Positions 8,852 through 17,940 of a stretch of DNA of 64,000 bases are shown piece by piece. The number at the start of each line of letters is the position of its first letter. Positions within the stretch are counted from its first letter, which is position 1. The stretch comes from Phycisphaerales bacterium (GTDB lineage Bacteria; Planctomycetota; Phycisphaerae; Phycisphaerales; UBA1924). Where the stretch lies: NCBI GenBank assembly GCA_020850415.1, contig JADZER010000024.1, positions 1 to 64,000 on the forward strand. Direction: 5' to 3'. Below the pieces are notes generated by a model. The model made no database searches. It had not been told where the DNA came from and was given only the letters and a program-made list of their open reading frames with translations. A program made the translations under genes and the position numbers.

Positions 8852-10039
8852 ATGTCCCACACTCGACGCGAGTTTCTTGCCACCACTGCTGTTGGGGCCG
8901 CGGCGGCGGCGTTGTCGCCGTACGGCGCGTATGCGTCCATCGGCCGGGCGACCAAGCCGCTGCGGATCCTGATCCTGGGGGGCACGGGGTTTCTTGGGCC
9001 TCACTGTGTGGAGGCGGCGCTGGCCCGGGGGCACACGCTGACGCTGTTCAACCGTGGGCGGACCGAGAAGGTGACCGGGCACGACTTCGCCGGGGAGGAC
9101 GGGATCGACCGGCGGTACGGCAACCGCGACCCCGAGAAGCTGGCGGTCGAGGCCGAGCCGGAGGGGCCGGAGAATCCGAAGGGGCTGGCCAGCCTTGGGA
9201 CGGGGGAGTGGGACGCGGTGATTGACACCTCGGGGTACTGGCCGCGGATCGTCGGGGCGTCGGCGTCGCTGCTGTCGGGCCGGGTGAAGCAGTACCTGTT
9301 CATCTCGACGGTTTCGGTGTACGCGAGCAACGCGGAGGTCGGCGCGGACACGACGGCGGCGTTGGCGACAATGGCGGACCCTGCGGTGGAGGACTTCGGG
9401 GCGGAGTTCCAGAATTACGGGCCGGGCAAGGCGTTGTGCGAGCAGGCGGCGGAGGCGGCGATGCCGGGGCGGACGACATCGATCCGGCCGGGGCTGATCG
9501 TGGGCCCGGGCGACACGACGGGTCGGTTCACTTATTGGCCGGTGCGGGTGGCCAAGGGCGGCGAGGTGCTCAGCCCGGGGACGCCGGGGGACCCGATCCA
9601 GCTGATCGATGTCCGCGACTTGGCGGCGTGGGTGGTGCACTGCCTGGAGAATTCGGTGACGGGCGTGTACGACGCGATCGGGCCGATGGCGCCGGAGCTG
9701 ACGATGGGGATGCTGCTGGAGGCGTGCAAGGCGACCTCGGGTGGCGACGCGACCTTTACCTGGGCGGACGACGCGTTCCTGGAGGCGAACGGGGTTTCGG
9801 CGTGGGGGCACATGCCGCTGTGGATCCCGCCGCGGGGCGAGAGCGCGGGGTTCCACCAGCGTGATGTGTCCAAGTCGCTCGCGGCGGGCTTGCGTTTGAG
9901 CCCGATTGGGACGACCTGCAAGGACACGCTGGAGTGGTACAACGGGCTCGAGGAGGGGCACCGGTTCAAGCGTCTGGCGGGGATTTCGGCGGAGCAGGAG
10001 GCGGAGGTGCTGAAGGCCTGGCACAGCGCCCACGGCTGA
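8852..10039 (+). CDS. Tat-exported NAD-dependent epimerase/dehydratase
   Basis: A 395-residue extended-SDR protein. It begins with a twin-arginine signal (HTRREFLATTAVGAAAAALS), so it should be exported folded with its cofactor. The Rossmann motif GGTGFLG follows at about residues 39-45, and YGPGK gives the YxxxK catalytic pair. The C-terminal half resembles NAD-dependent epimerase/dehydratase proteins acting on nucleotide sugars or isoflavone-like substrates; the exact substrate is unknown. ATG 8852 is preferred over an in-frame TTG at 8840 because GGAG at 8842-8845 is correctly spaced. A factor-independent terminator follows at 10090. Confidence 0.85.
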   Translation: MSHTRREFLATTAVGAAAAALSPYGAYASIGRATKPLRILILGGTGFLGPHCVEAALARGHTLTLFNRGRTEKVTGHDFAGEDGIDRRYGNRDPEKLAVEAEPEGPENPKGLASLGTGEWDAVIDTSGYWPRIVGASASLLSGRVKQYLFISTVSVYASNAEVGADTTAALATMADPAVEDFGAEFQNYGPGKALCEQAAEAAMPGRTTSIRPGLIVGPGDTTGRFTYWPVRVAKGGEVLSPGTPGDPIQLIDVRDLAAWVVHCLENSVTGVYDAIGPMAPELTMGMLLEACKATSGGDATFTWADDAFLEANGVSAWGHMPLWIPPRGESAGFHQRDVSKSLAAGLRLSPIGTTCKDTLEWYNGLEEGHRFKRLAGISAEQEAEVLKAWHSAHG

Positions 10040-10089
10040 GCTGGGCGTGGCCTCGGGCCCGGGTCCGAGAGAATCACGGTTGGCGTGCG

Positions 10090-10123
10090 CACCCCCTCCC
10101 GGCGGCCGTGAGGGGGTGTTTTC
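10090..10123 (+). terminator. Rho-independent terminator after the epimerase gene
   Basis: Perfect 9-bp stem CACCCCCTC / GAGGGGGTG with an 11-nt loop, followed by TTTTC. It lies 50 nt after the stop codon at 10039. Confidence 0.8.
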
Positions 10124-10331
10124 TCGGCGTCGGGCGCGTTAGGGGCGTCGCAGTCGTCAGATTCCGTCGTGGTTTGCTGGCCATCGGACCCGGCGCGTGT
10201 AGGTTCTCTGCAACAGGCTGTCTCCAGCATCACGCACACGGAAAGGTGCGAGAGGGTCACGGTGGAATGCCGCGGCCGGCGCGATCCGTGCGTCCTGAGG
10301 CTGGGTGTGTTCAGAGCCGGAGGAGTTTGCC

Positions 10332-11039
10332 ATGCGCTTTGAGAAAACGCTCGGTTGTGTCGTGCTCGCGGGGGTTGCTGCTTCCGGAGCCTGGGCCCAG
10401 GACTACGGCGATGGGCGGGGGGCGGAAGAGCTCTTCAAGCCCGATTCGAAGATCAGCGCGACGGTCTCCGGGTTTGCGGGGGGCTCGTGGCGGGTGCTGA
10501 CCACCGAGCCGGACGCGAACATCCCGCGGAGTTCGTTCGACAACCCGATGTTCGTGGACATCGGTGATGTGGTGGTGGACTCCGGGTCCGTCGACACGGT
10601 CGAGGCGGCGTGGTGGCACCAGGAGGTGAGCGGCGGGAACTACATCCGGCTGACCATGCGGACTGAGAACGGCACGGAGTTCGTGCCCTTCGGCGCGAAG
10701 AAGAACGGCGGCACCATCCAGGCGTACTCCTACGAGCTGGGCGGCAACGGCAACGGGCTCGACTTCCGGCAGTGGGTCACCGATGTCGACTGGGAGCAGC
10801 TCACCATCTCGTACAGCTACGACGGCGGGCAGACGGTCTTCAGCGACCCGACGATCCACGACCCGCTCAGCGGCGGGAACTGGGACGGGACCGACGACCT
10901 GCACCTGGGTCTGGCCCTCCCCGGCGACGGCGTGAACTGGGTCCAGGTCAGCTACAAGTTCTCGGCGATTCCGACGCCGGGCTCGGCGGCGGTGCTGCTG
11001 GGCGCGGGCGCTCTGGCGGCCCGCCGGCGCAGGGCCTGA
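10332..11039 (+). CDS. Secreted protein with PEP-CTERM-like sorting tail
   Basis: A 235-residue exported protein. A signal peptide (FEKTLGCVVLAGVAASGAWA) is followed by a beta-rich body with several Trp and Gly-Asp segments, such as AWWHQEVSGGNY and ISYSYDGGQTVF. The C-terminus is IPTPGSAAVLLGAGALAARR plus basic residues: a Pro-Glu-Pro-like motif, a short hydrophobic helix and an Arg cluster. This is the plan of PEP-CTERM exosortase substrates, with PTPG in place of PEP, which I take to be common in planctomycetes. The ATG at 10332 has an excellent Shine-Dalgarno (GGAGGAG, 10319-10325). The 291-bp gap upstream contains only the preceding terminator. The body matches no family I can name. Confidence 0.8.
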   Translation: MRFEKTLGCVVLAGVAASGAWAQDYGDGRGAEELFKPDSKISATVSGFAGGSWRVLTTEPDANIPRSSFDNPMFVDIGDVVVDSGSVDTVEAAWWHQEVSGGNYIRLTMRTENGTEFVPFGAKKNGGTIQAYSYELGGNGNGLDFRQWVTDVDWEQLTISYSYDGGQTVFSDPTIHDPLSGGNWDGTDDLHLGLALPGDGVNWVQVSYKFSAIPTPGSAAVLLGAGALAARRRRA

Positions 11040-11068
11040 TCCGGCTGGTACTTGTGTGGCATCCTCTC

Positions 11069-11101
11069 CCGGGCCCGCGGCATGCCGCGGGCCCGGTGTC
11101 T
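11069..11101 (+). terminator. Terminator with a 28-bp perfect palindrome
   Basis: CCGGGCCCGCGGCA and its exact reverse complement abut (11069-11096), followed by TGTCTTT. It stands 30 nt downstream of the PEP-CTERM-like gene. The absence of a loop base means the hairpin apex must open. Confidence 0.7.
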
Positions 11102-11157
11102 TTGGCGGGAGGGGTCGGGGGCGTGCGTAGCGGGCCGGGGCCCGCTACGCTGGGGGC

Positions 11158-12294
11158 ATGAGTCAGCGGCTCCGGGGCAGGAATCTGGGTTTCGCGGCGG
11201 GATTGTGGGCCCTTGCCGGGGCTGCGCACGCCCAGCAGACGACCTACGAGCTGGACCCCGGGGCGGGGGTGTGGGTGGAGACCGAGTCGCCCGAGCCGGG
11301 GACGGACGCGTGGATCATCGGGGAGTCTCGCCGGGCTCTGGCGGCGGACAGCCCCGCGGAGGCCGACAAGCTGCTGAGCGACTGGCTCGGGGTGCACGAG
11401 CGGACGGACAACCCGTGGCTGGCGGAGGCGTACATGCTTCGGGGGGACGCGCGGGTGGCGCGGGGCAGGGAGTACACGGCGCTGTACGACTACGAGACGG
11501 TGGCCAAGGACTTCGCGGAGTCGGAGGTGTTCATGGCGACGCTGGAGCGGGAGCTCCGCGTGGGCCGGATGTACCTCAACGGGCTGAAGCGCAAGTTCCT
11601 GGGGATCCGGTTCGAGGACGCCTCGCCGATCGGGATCGAGCTGCTGATGCGGATCCAGGAGCGGGCGCCGGGGAGCCAGCTCGCGGAGACGGCGGCGATC
11701 GATCTGGCGGACTACTTCTACCGGGTCCGCGACCTGGACCTCGCGGCGGAGATGTACTCGATTTTCATCGTCAACTACCCCCGGAGCGAGCTGCGCCGGC
11801 ACGCGATGCTGCGCCAGATCTACGCCAATGTGGCGCAGTTCAAGGGCCCGCGGTACGACGCGTCGAGCCTGGTCGAGGCCCGGGCGCTGATCCGGCAGTT
11901 CGCCGGGGAGTACCCCGAGCAGGCCGAGCAGCTGGGCATCACCGACGCGCTGATCGCCCGGCTGGACGAGTCGGGCGCCACGCAGATGCTCTCGACGGCG
12001 GAGTGGTATCTGCGCCGGGAGGACCCGGTGTCGGCGCGGTTCACGCTCCGGCGGCTGGTGGTCAAGTACGACGGCACGGTGGCGGCGGCGCGGGGGCGGG
12101 AGATTCTGGCCGAGCGGGGGTGGGAGGCGCCCGAGCCGGCGCCGATGCCGGCGGAGCTCCGCGGGCTGATGGCCGAGCCCGTTCCGGCCGAGCCCGGGGC
12201 GGCCGAGCCGGGGGCGCCTGAGCCGGGGGCGCCTGAGCCGGAAGCGGGCGAGGGGGCGGGCGAGGGGGCGGGCGAGGGGAGCGTGTCGCCATGA
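11158..12294 (+). CDS. Exported TPR protein, BamD-like
   Basis: A 378-residue protein with a signal peptide (AAGLWALAGAAHA, cleavage about residue 26) and a helical body of tetratricopeptide-like repeats, e.g. AEAYMLRGDARVARGREYTALYDYETVAKDF and AAEMYSIFIVNYP. This resembles the BamD/YbgF class of envelope TPR proteins. There is no lipobox cysteine, unlike true BamD. The tail (about residues 325-378) is a low-complexity Pro-Glu-Gly-Ala stretch. ATG 11158 follows TACGCT by 6 nt (probably leaderless). The stop overlaps the start of the LptE-like gene by 4 nt (ATGA), so the two are translationally coupled, consistent with a joint role in outer-membrane assembly. Confidence 0.75.
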   Translation: MSQRLRGRNLGFAAGLWALAGAAHAQQTTYELDPGAGVWVETESPEPGTDAWIIGESRRALAADSPAEADKLLSDWLGVHERTDNPWLAEAYMLRGDARVARGREYTALYDYETVAKDFAESEVFMATLERELRVGRMYLNGLKRKFLGIRFEDASPIGIELLMRIQERAPGSQLAETAAIDLADYFYRVRDLDLAAEMYSIFIVNYPRSELRRHAMLRQIYANVAQFKGPRYDASSLVEARALIRQFAGEYPEQAEQLGITDALIARLDESGATQMLSTAEWYLRREDPVSARFTLRRLVVKYDGTVAAARGREILAERGWEAPEPAPMPAELRGLMAEPVPAEPGAAEPGAPEPGAPEPEAGEGAGEGAGEGSVSP

Positions 12295-12836
12295 GGTCCG
12301 GGCGCGTGCGATGGCGGGCGCTGGCGGCGGGTTGCGTGGCGGCGGGCGTGGCGGGCGCGTGGCTCGTCGGCTGCTCGGCCGACCCGACGCGGGGCTACTC
12401 GTTCGCCTCGGCGCACGACGCGCAGGTCCGGACGATCACGGTGCCGATCTTCGCCAACGAGAGCTACTCCAGCGGGCTGGAGGTGCGGCTGACGGAGGCG
12501 ATCATCACCGAGATCCGGCGGGCGACGCCGTGGCGGGTGGTGGAGTCGGCCAACGCGGCGACGACGCTGAGCGGCTCGATCGACGGCGTGGAGATGACCC
12601 GCCTGACGAACCGGCGCGAGACCGGGCTGATCCAGGAGCAGGCGTTGGCGGTGACGGTGAGCTTCGATTGGGTAGACAACCGCACGGGGGAGACGCGGGT
12701 GAGCCGTCGCGGGTTCACGGCGATCAGCTCGTTCGTCCCCCACCACGGGGTGGGCGAGCCGATCGAGCAGGCCGAGTCGGGGGCGGTGCGGGAGCTGGCC
12801 CGCGATATCGTGGCCGAGCTCCGGGCGGATTGGTGA
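12291..12836 (+). CDS. LptE-like LPS-assembly lipoprotein
   Basis: A 181-residue lipoprotein with a lipobox at WLVGC (Cys about residue 28). The segment after it, GYSFASAHDAQVRTITVPIF then NES, the amphipathic helix LEVRLTEAIITEIRR, and the repeated short beta strands (LSGSIDGVEMTRL, AVTVSFDWVD) match the LptE/RlpB fold, which plugs the LptD barrel and delivers LPS to the outer leaflet. The ATG lies inside the stop of the TPR gene. LptD itself is not in the window. It indicates an LPS-type outer membrane in this organism. Naming is by fold and pattern, not by close identity. Confidence 0.75.
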   Translation: MRSGRVRWRALAAGCVAAGVAGAWLVGCSADPTRGYSFASAHDAQVRTITVPIFANESYSSGLEVRLTEAIITEIRRATPWRVVESANAATTLSGSIDGVEMTRLTNRRETGLIQEQALAVTVSFDWVDNRTGETRVSRRGFTAISSFVPHHGVGEPIEQAESGAVRELARDIVAELRADW

Positions 12837-12999
12837 AACCCGGGGCCGGGATTGCGCAAACAGAGGATTGAGTGAACAAACCCCGTCCCGCGATCGTTCA
12901 GCGGATGGGCGGGCCGGGGCCCGCCCGCCTAGCCTTCGCCGGCCGAATGCCGCGCGGGACGGAATCCGCCCGACCGCCCGACCGAAATACCAGCAGACG

Positions 13000-15087
13000 A
13001 TGACCAACGCACGCCCTCCCAAGCCCGCACGCACCCGTCGCCGCGCCCCCGGCAGGCCGGACACCCACTTCGAGCGGACGCCCGAGCACGAGGGCAAGGG
13101 GGGTCCCCGCGGCCCCGCGGGCCCCGACGGCAAGGCCGGCACCGCCCCGCCGGCCAACCGGAATGTCTGGTGGCTGGTGGCGTTCACGATCATCGTGTTC
13201 ATGCTGCTGATGGTGTTCAACAGCTCGACGAGCGGGAACCGGATCACGCTGGCGGAGTTCAAGACGCTCTACGCCAACGACCAGATCGAGCCGGACTCGG
13301 TGGTCATCACCAACAACGCGGTCACGGCGCGGCGGAAGGCCACGCCGGTGATGGACAAGCCGACGCAGGTGGTGGTCACCTTCAACCCCGCGGCCCAGGA
13401 GTACTACACGACCCAGGTGATGGAGATCACCGGGAACAAGGCCAACGCCAAGCAGCCGTCGAGCCTGACGCCGTTCATCCTGACCTTCGGGCCGTTCCTG
13501 CTGCTCTTGGCGCTGATCTGGTTCTTCGTGTCGCGGGGGCTTCGGAACGCCGGCGGCGGGCCGGGGGGCATGCTGGGCAACTTCGGCAAGAGCAAGCACC
13601 GCATGCTCAGCAAGGAGATGACCGGCGTGACCTTCAGCGATGTCGCGGGCATCGAGGAGGCCAAGGAGGAGGTCGGCGAGATCATCGAGTTCCTCCGGAA
13701 CCCCAAGAAGTTCACCAAGCTGGGCGGGCGGATCCCGCGGGGTGTGCTGCTCATCGGCGAGCCGGGCTGCGGCAAGACGCTGCTGGCCAAGGCGATCGCG
13801 GGCGAGGCGGATGTGCCGTTCTTCTCGATCTCGGGGTCTGACTTTGTCGAGATGTTCGTGGGCGTGGGGGCGAGCCGCGTGCGGGACCTCTTCAAGAGCG
13901 CCAAGGAGAACTCGCCGTGCATCATCTTCCTGGATGAGATCGACGCGGTGGGGCGCCGGCGCGGGTCGGGGTTCAGCTCGGGCGGGCACGACGAGCGCGA
14001 GCAGACGCTCAACGCGATCCTCGTCGAGATGGACGGGTTCACGACGGGGGACGGGGTGATCGTGATCGCGGCGACGAACCGGGCGGATGTGCTGGACCCG
14101 GCGCTGGTGCGCCCGGGCCGGTTCGACCGGCAGATCGTGGTGCCGCTGCCGGATGTGAAGGGTCGGCTGGAGATCCTGAAGGTCCACGCCAAGAAGGTCA
14201 AGCTGGGCCCGGATGTGGATCTGGAGCGGCTGGCGCGGATGACGCCGATGTTCAGCGGGGCGGACCTGGCGGCGATCATCAACGAGGGCGCGATCAGCGC
14301 GACGATGCACAACAAGGACTTCATCGAGCAGGAGGACCTCGAGGAGGCCCGGGACAAGGTCAAGTACGGCCGGGCCCGCAAGAGCCGCGTCCGCGAGGCC
14401 GAGGAGAACCGGGCGACGGCCTACCACGAGGCGGGGCACGCGGTCATCCAGGCGCTGCTCAAGGACGCAGACCCCCTGCACAAGGTCACGATCATCCCGC
14501 GCGGGCAGGCGCTGGGCGCGACCTTCAGCCTGCCGGAGAAGGACCGCGTGGGCTTCGGCCTGCGCTGGCTCAAGGCGTTCATGCGGGTCGCGTGCGGCGG
14601 GCGGATCGCGGAGGAGCGGGCGGTCGGGGACATCTCCAGCGGCGCGGCGGGGGACATCTCGCAGGTCACCTCCATCTCGCGGCTGATGATCGAGCAATGG
14701 GGCATGAGCGAGCGGCTGGGCTTCGTGCGCTACGCGGGCGAGGACCGGCGGGAGATGCTGCTGGGCGACAAGGACTACTCCGACGAGACCGCGCGGATCA
14801 TCGACGAGGAGGTCCGGCGCCTGGTGGACGAGGCGTACCGCGACGCCGAGCGGATGCTCAACGACAGCTGGGACAAGGTCGAGGCGGTCGCCGAGGCGCT
14901 GCTGAAGTTCGAGACGCTCTCGGGCGACGAGGTGCACAAGGTGATGCGGGGCGAGTCGATCGGGCGGTCGAGCCTGGCGGACATCCTCGCCAGCCAGCGC
15001 CGCACCCCGCCGTCGAGCCCGGCCCCGAAGGTGGAAGCGGACGACGGGCCGGACGCGGCGCCGGGGCTGATGCCCTCGCCGGCGTGA
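13000..15087 (+). CDS. ftsH: ATP-dependent zinc metalloprotease FtsH
   Basis: A membrane AAA+ protease degrading misfolded membrane proteins and regulators; 695 residues from ATG 13000. A TTG at 12868 would add 44 basic, low-complexity residues and cannot be excluded. Order: cytoplasmic basic lead, TM1 ([17 protein letters not shown]), periplasmic loop, TM2 ([17 protein letters not shown]), then AAA domain with Walker A GEPGCGKT (canonical GPPGTGKT; E and C are deviations), pore loop FVGVGASR, Walker [10 protein letters not shown] and the arginine-finger region [18 protein letters not shown]. The protease domain has HEAGH, with GDISQVT supplying the likely third zinc ligand Asp. The C-terminal 40 residues are Pro/Ser-rich. 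It follows the LptE-like gene by 163 nt. Confidence 0.95.
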   Translation: MTNARPPKPARTRRRAPGRPDTHFERTPEHEGKGGPRGPAGPDGKAGTAPPANRNVWWLVAFTIIVFMLLMVFNSSTSGNRITLAEFKTLYANDQIEPDSVVITNNAVTARRKATPVMDKPTQVVVTFNPAAQEYYTTQVMEITGNKANAKQPSSLTPFILTFGPFLLLLALIWFFVSRGLRNAGGGPGGMLGNFGKSKHRMLSKEMTGVTFSDVAGIEEAKEEVGEIIEFLRNPKKFTKLGGRIPRGVLLIGEPGCGKTLLAKAIAGEADVPFFSISGSDFVEMFVGVGASRVRDLFKSAKENSPCIIFLDEIDAVGRRRGSGFSSGGHDEREQTLNAILVEMDGFTTGDGVIVIAATNRADVLDPALVRPGRFDRQIVVPLPDVKGRLEILKVHAKKVKLGPDVDLERLARMTPMFSGADLAAIINEGAISATMHNKDFIEQEDLEEARDKVKYGRARKSRVREAEENRATAYHEAGHAVIQALLKDADPLHKVTIIPRGQALGATFSLPEKDRVGFGLRWLKAFMRVACGGRIAEERAVGDISSGAAGDISQVTSISRLMIEQWGMSERLGFVRYAGEDRREMLLGDKDYSDETARIIDEEVRRLVDEAYRDAERMLNDSWDKVEAVAEALLKFETLSGDEVHKVMRGESIGRSSLADILASQRRTPPSSPAPKVEADDGPDAAPGLMPSPA

Positions 15088-15160
15088 GCCACTCACCCAG
15101 GTCGCGCGTGCCGCTCCCGGTCAACGGGGACACGGGCCGGCCGGGGGCGGCGGGCGAGGG

Positions 15161-15874
15161 TCAGCGCGCGGTCAGGACCATCGCGGCGATCTGCCCGCAC
15201 AGGCGCGTGCTGACCTCCTCGAACCGGGCGTAGTGCGTGTCGCACTGCTCGTCGATGTCGCCGAGCGTCAGGGCGCAGCGTGAGAGGAGCGTGTCCTCGC
15301 TCGCGCTGACGGCCCTGAGCATCGGGCGCGTCCACTCGAAGTGGTACTGGAAGCCGTAGCTCCGGGCGCCGAGCCGGTAGGCCTGCACGCGGCAGGCCGC
15401 GGAGCCGGCGAGCACCACCGCGCCGGGCGGGGGCTCGGCCACCTCCTGACCATGCGAGCAGAACTGCATCGTGGTCCATTGCTGGCCGGCGAGGACGGGG
15501 TCGTCGCGTCCCGGCGGGGTGAGCGTCACGGGCCGGAAGCCCACCTCTGGGGTCGGCATGGCGGCGACGCGCCCGCCCATCGCGCCGGCGAGGAGCTGGT
15601 GGCCCAGGCAGATGCCCACGACGCCGAGCCCGGCCTCGTGGGCACGCTTGAGGAGGGCCATCTCGGCGGGCATCCAGGCGTGGGCCTCGTCGAGATTCTG
15701 CGGGCCGCCGAGGCTGAGCACGCCGGCGTACTCGCGCAGGTCGGTGGGGAGGGCGCCGGCCCCGTCGCGTCCGACGAACCGGACATCGAGCCGGCGGCCG
15801 CGGGCGACGAGCACCTCACCGAGGCGCCCGGGCTTGCAACGCTCGCTGTGCTGGAGGACGAGGATGCTCGCCAT
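15161..15874 (-). CDS. Class I glutamine amidotransferase-like protein
   Basis: A 237-residue stand-alone GATase1 domain. The nucleophile elbow GICLGHQ places the catalytic Cys at about residue 89, preceded by LSLGGPQNL (oxyanion strand). The catalytic His-Glu pair is in YGFQYHFEW. This is the GMP-synthase-like amidotransferase family (COG0518), whose members hydrolyse glutamine or gamma-glutamyl compounds; the partner or substrate is unknown. No synthetase domain or gene is adjacent. The start ATG 15874 begins directly with the first strand MASILVLQHSE. It is 43 nt downstream of the PfkB kinase gene on the same strand and probably cotranscribed. Confidence 0.85.
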   Translation of the reverse strand: MASILVLQHSERCKPGRLGEVLVARGRRLDVRFVGRDGAGALPTDLREYAGVLSLGGPQNLDEAHAWMPAEMALLKRAHEAGLGVVGICLGHQLLAGAMGGRVAAMPTPEVGFRPVTLTPPGRDDPVLAGQQWTTMQFCSHGQEVAEPPPGAVVLAGSAACRVQAYRLGARSYGFQYHFEWTRPMLRAVSASEDTLLSRCALTLGDIDEQCDTHYARFEEVSTRLCGQIAAMVLTAR

Positions 15875-15917
15875 GCGAACGACTCCGAGAGAGGGGGGCG
15901 GGGCGGGGTCCGGCGTG

Positions 15918-16856
15918 CTACTCCAGGCGGAGCATGTGCATGTACTGATGGTACCGCTCGTCGAGCTCGGCCTTGGTGAGCGGGCCGAGGCGGCCGAGGC
16001 TGAACTGCTCGATGGTGAAGCTGGCGACGACCGTGCCGTGGGCCATGGCGCGCCGGACGACCTGGAACCCGCCGGGGTCCTTGGCGGCGGCGCCGCCCCG
16101 GGCGAGCTCGGCGGCGATCGAGCCCATCATGCCGCCGGCGAAGCTGTCGCCCGCGCCGGTGGGGTCGACGACGGTCTCGGCCGGGAAGGCGGGCAGGGCG
16201 GCGATGCCGTCGCGGTGGACGAGGATGGCCCCGTGCTCGCCCTTCTTGACGACGACGAACCGGGGGCCGAACTCCAGGAGGCGCTTGCCGGCGGCGACGG
16301 TGTTCCGCAGGCCGGTGAACTGCTCGGCCTCGTCGAAGTTGAGGACCAGGCCGTCGACATCGCCGAGGAGCACCTCGAGCTCGGGGCGGGCGGCGCCGAT
16401 CCAGAGGTCCATCGTGTCGGCGACGATCAGGCGCTTGTTCGAGAACTGCTTGGCGAGCCCGTGCTGGACGCCGGGGTGCATGTTGGCGAGGAAGACGACC
16501 GGGCAGGCCGCGTACGCGCCGGGCACCGGGGGCGGGGCCTCGATGAGGATGTTCAGCTCGGTGAAGAGCGTCTCGCGGTGGTCCATGTCGTCGAGGTACT
16601 TGCCGCCCCAGCGGAAGGTCTTGGAGCCGGGGCGCACCTCGAGGCCGGTGGCGTCGACGCCGGCGAGCCCGGCGATCTGCTTGCGGAACTCGGCGGGGAA
16701 GTCCTCCCCCACCGCGGCGATCAGGCCGACTGGGGTGTACTTGCCCGCGGCGGCGGCGAAGTAGACGGCCGAGCCCCCGAGGATGCCCTCGCGGTGCTCG
16801 CCGTTGGGGGTGACGACGGTGTCGATGCCGACGGTGCCGGTGACGGTCAGGTTCAT
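15918..16856 (-). CDS. PfkB-family carbohydrate kinase
   Basis: A 312-residue ribokinase-type sugar kinase. The N-terminal GGSAVYFAAAAGK gives the substrate-binding Gly-Gly region. The C-terminal signature DPTGAGDSFAGGMMG (about residues 231-245) holds the catalytic Asp and the anion hole. The ATP-dependent 6-OH phosphorylation of a sugar or nucleoside is the family reaction; the substrate cannot be assigned. The start codon ATG 16856 leads into MNLTVTGTVGID, the usual first strand. Likely the first gene of a two-gene unit with the amidotransferase. Confidence 0.88.
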   Translation of the reverse strand: MNLTVTGTVGIDTVVTPNGEHREGILGGSAVYFAAAAGKYTPVGLIAAVGEDFPAEFRKQIAGLAGVDATGLEVRPGSKTFRWGGKYLDDMDHRETLFTELNILIEAPPPVPGAYAACPVVFLANMHPGVQHGLAKQFSNKRLIVADTMDLWIGAARPELEVLLGDVDGLVLNFDEAEQFTGLRNTVAAGKRLLEFGPRFVVVKKGEHGAILVHRDGIAALPAFPAETVVDPTGAGDSFAGGMMGSIAAELARGGAAAKDPGGFQVVRRAMAHGTVVASFTIEQFSLGRLGPLTKAELDERYHQYMHMLRLE

Positions 16857-16970
16857 GACCGGAGTGTAGTGCCGGTCGGAGGGCGCGACGGGCCCGCGGG
16901 GGCGGTGTCCGGCGCGGGAATGGGACCGGCGTCCGCCCGGGCGGGCGCCGGTCCACGCGCAAGGTTGGGA

Positions 16971-17009
16971 GAAAGCGGGGCGCGCCGGACGGGTGTCGCG
17001 GCGCGCCCC
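16971..17009 (-). terminator. Terminator of the DUF5666-like gene
   Basis: Perfect 10-bp stem GGGGCGCGCC / GGCGCGCCCC. Read leftward it is followed by GCTTTCTCC. It sits 28 nt past the stop of the gene at 17037. A second hairpin (GACCGGCG/CGCCGGTC, 16924-16953) lies just beyond. Confidence 0.7.
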
Positions 17010-17036
17010 TTCGGAGAATCCTCGTGAGGATCCCCG

Positions 17037-17381
17037 TTACTCGGGCGTGATCGCGTCGACGCGCGAGGCGACCATGCTCGCCTCCTCGAAGGCGACGGTC
17101 GCGGTGTTGCCGATGCGGAGCGCCTTCTCGGCCTCGGCCGAGGCGCCGTCGAGCGTGTACTCGGTCTTCTCGTTCACCGAGAAGTGCATCGGCTGGGGCT
17201 GCTCCTTGACGCGGAGCGTGAAGATCTGCGAGGTCAGGTCGGCGGACTCGATCGTGCCCGAGGCGTCCTTGGCGGGCGCGAGGTCCCTCACGCCGGGGGG
17301 CGTCAGGGCGAAGAAGGTGGTCCCGGCCGCCGCGGCGACCACCATGGAACTGCAGACCAATGCGACAGGCGTGAATCTCAT
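17037..17381 (-). CDS. Small exported DUF5666-like protein
   Basis: A 114-residue protein. Signal peptide (FTPVALVCSSMVVAAAAGTT), then one small beta domain: SGTIESADLTSQIFTLRV, FSVNEKTEYTLDG, LRIGNTATVAFEE. This strand pattern of 'G-x-I...F-x-L...T-x-Y...VG..V.V' is that of DUF5666-type OB-like domains found in exported proteins of unknown function. ATG 17381 was chosen over one 27 nt upstream because AAGGAG (17388-17393) is well spaced. It has its own terminator, so it appears monocistronic. Confidence 0.7.
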   Translation of the reverse strand: MRFTPVALVCSSMVVAAAAGTTFFALTPPGVRDLAPAKDASGTIESADLTSQIFTLRVKEQPQPMHFSVNEKTEYTLDGASAEAEKALRIGNTATVAFEEASMVASRVDAITPE

Positions 17382-17940
17382 TGTGTTTCTCCTTTCCAGG
17401 GATCTCACACACCCCGGGGCTTCGGCGTCCGGGGTTCGGACACCCGAATGGGCGTCGGCTGTTGAGCTTGGCTTGGTTGGGAAACATCCCGCGGCGCCCG
17501 AACGGGGCCCGCGCCGGGCCGCCTTCTGTGCGCCCCGGGCGATGCGCCCGTGAGCGACTGAAGGGCCCGGATGTCAGAGTGAGATACGGGGCGGCGCGCG
17601 CGCCGGTTCTGGCGGGGCGGCGCGCGGCACTCGGATGGCCCCTCCCGCGGCGTGAGGGGCGAAAGCTCCTTCTCGCGGCGTGTGCTGCGGGGGTGCCTTC
17701 ACACGCTGTTCGCACAAACGACGCGTGTACATGGGCCGTACATCGCGGGCACGCGTTGCGCGCGCCGCGGGATCGGCCGACGCGGGCCGGAGCGCGGCGC
17801 CGCGCGCGCTCAGGACGAGCCGGCGAGCGACAGTTGCCTGTCGAGCAGCGCGGAGAAGCCGGCGTCGGGCGTGGTGAGGCTCACGAAGACCCGCGGGCGT
17901 GCTGGGGCGGAGTATGTCCTGCGTGTGGGAGCGCGCCGCC
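17382..17940. other. Long non-coding gap
   Basis: About 560 bases between the DUF5666-like gene and fabG. I see no frame with protein-like composition or a credible start. It holds GC-rich inverted patches (e.g. around 17770-17810) but no recognised RNA. It must contain the promoter of the 17381 gene and the 3' end of the fabG transcript. Confidence 0.4.

Noticed and set aside
12868..12999. TTG start of ftsH 44 codons upstream
   Set aside because: The extra residues are basic and low-complexity; kept as an alternative, not chosen.
12898..15096. Minus-strand open frame opposite ftsH
   Set aside because: Shadow of ftsH; Arg/His-rich and without motifs.
17409..17940. A small gene in the long gap before fabG
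   Set aside because: Open frames there lack a credible start or protein-like composition.
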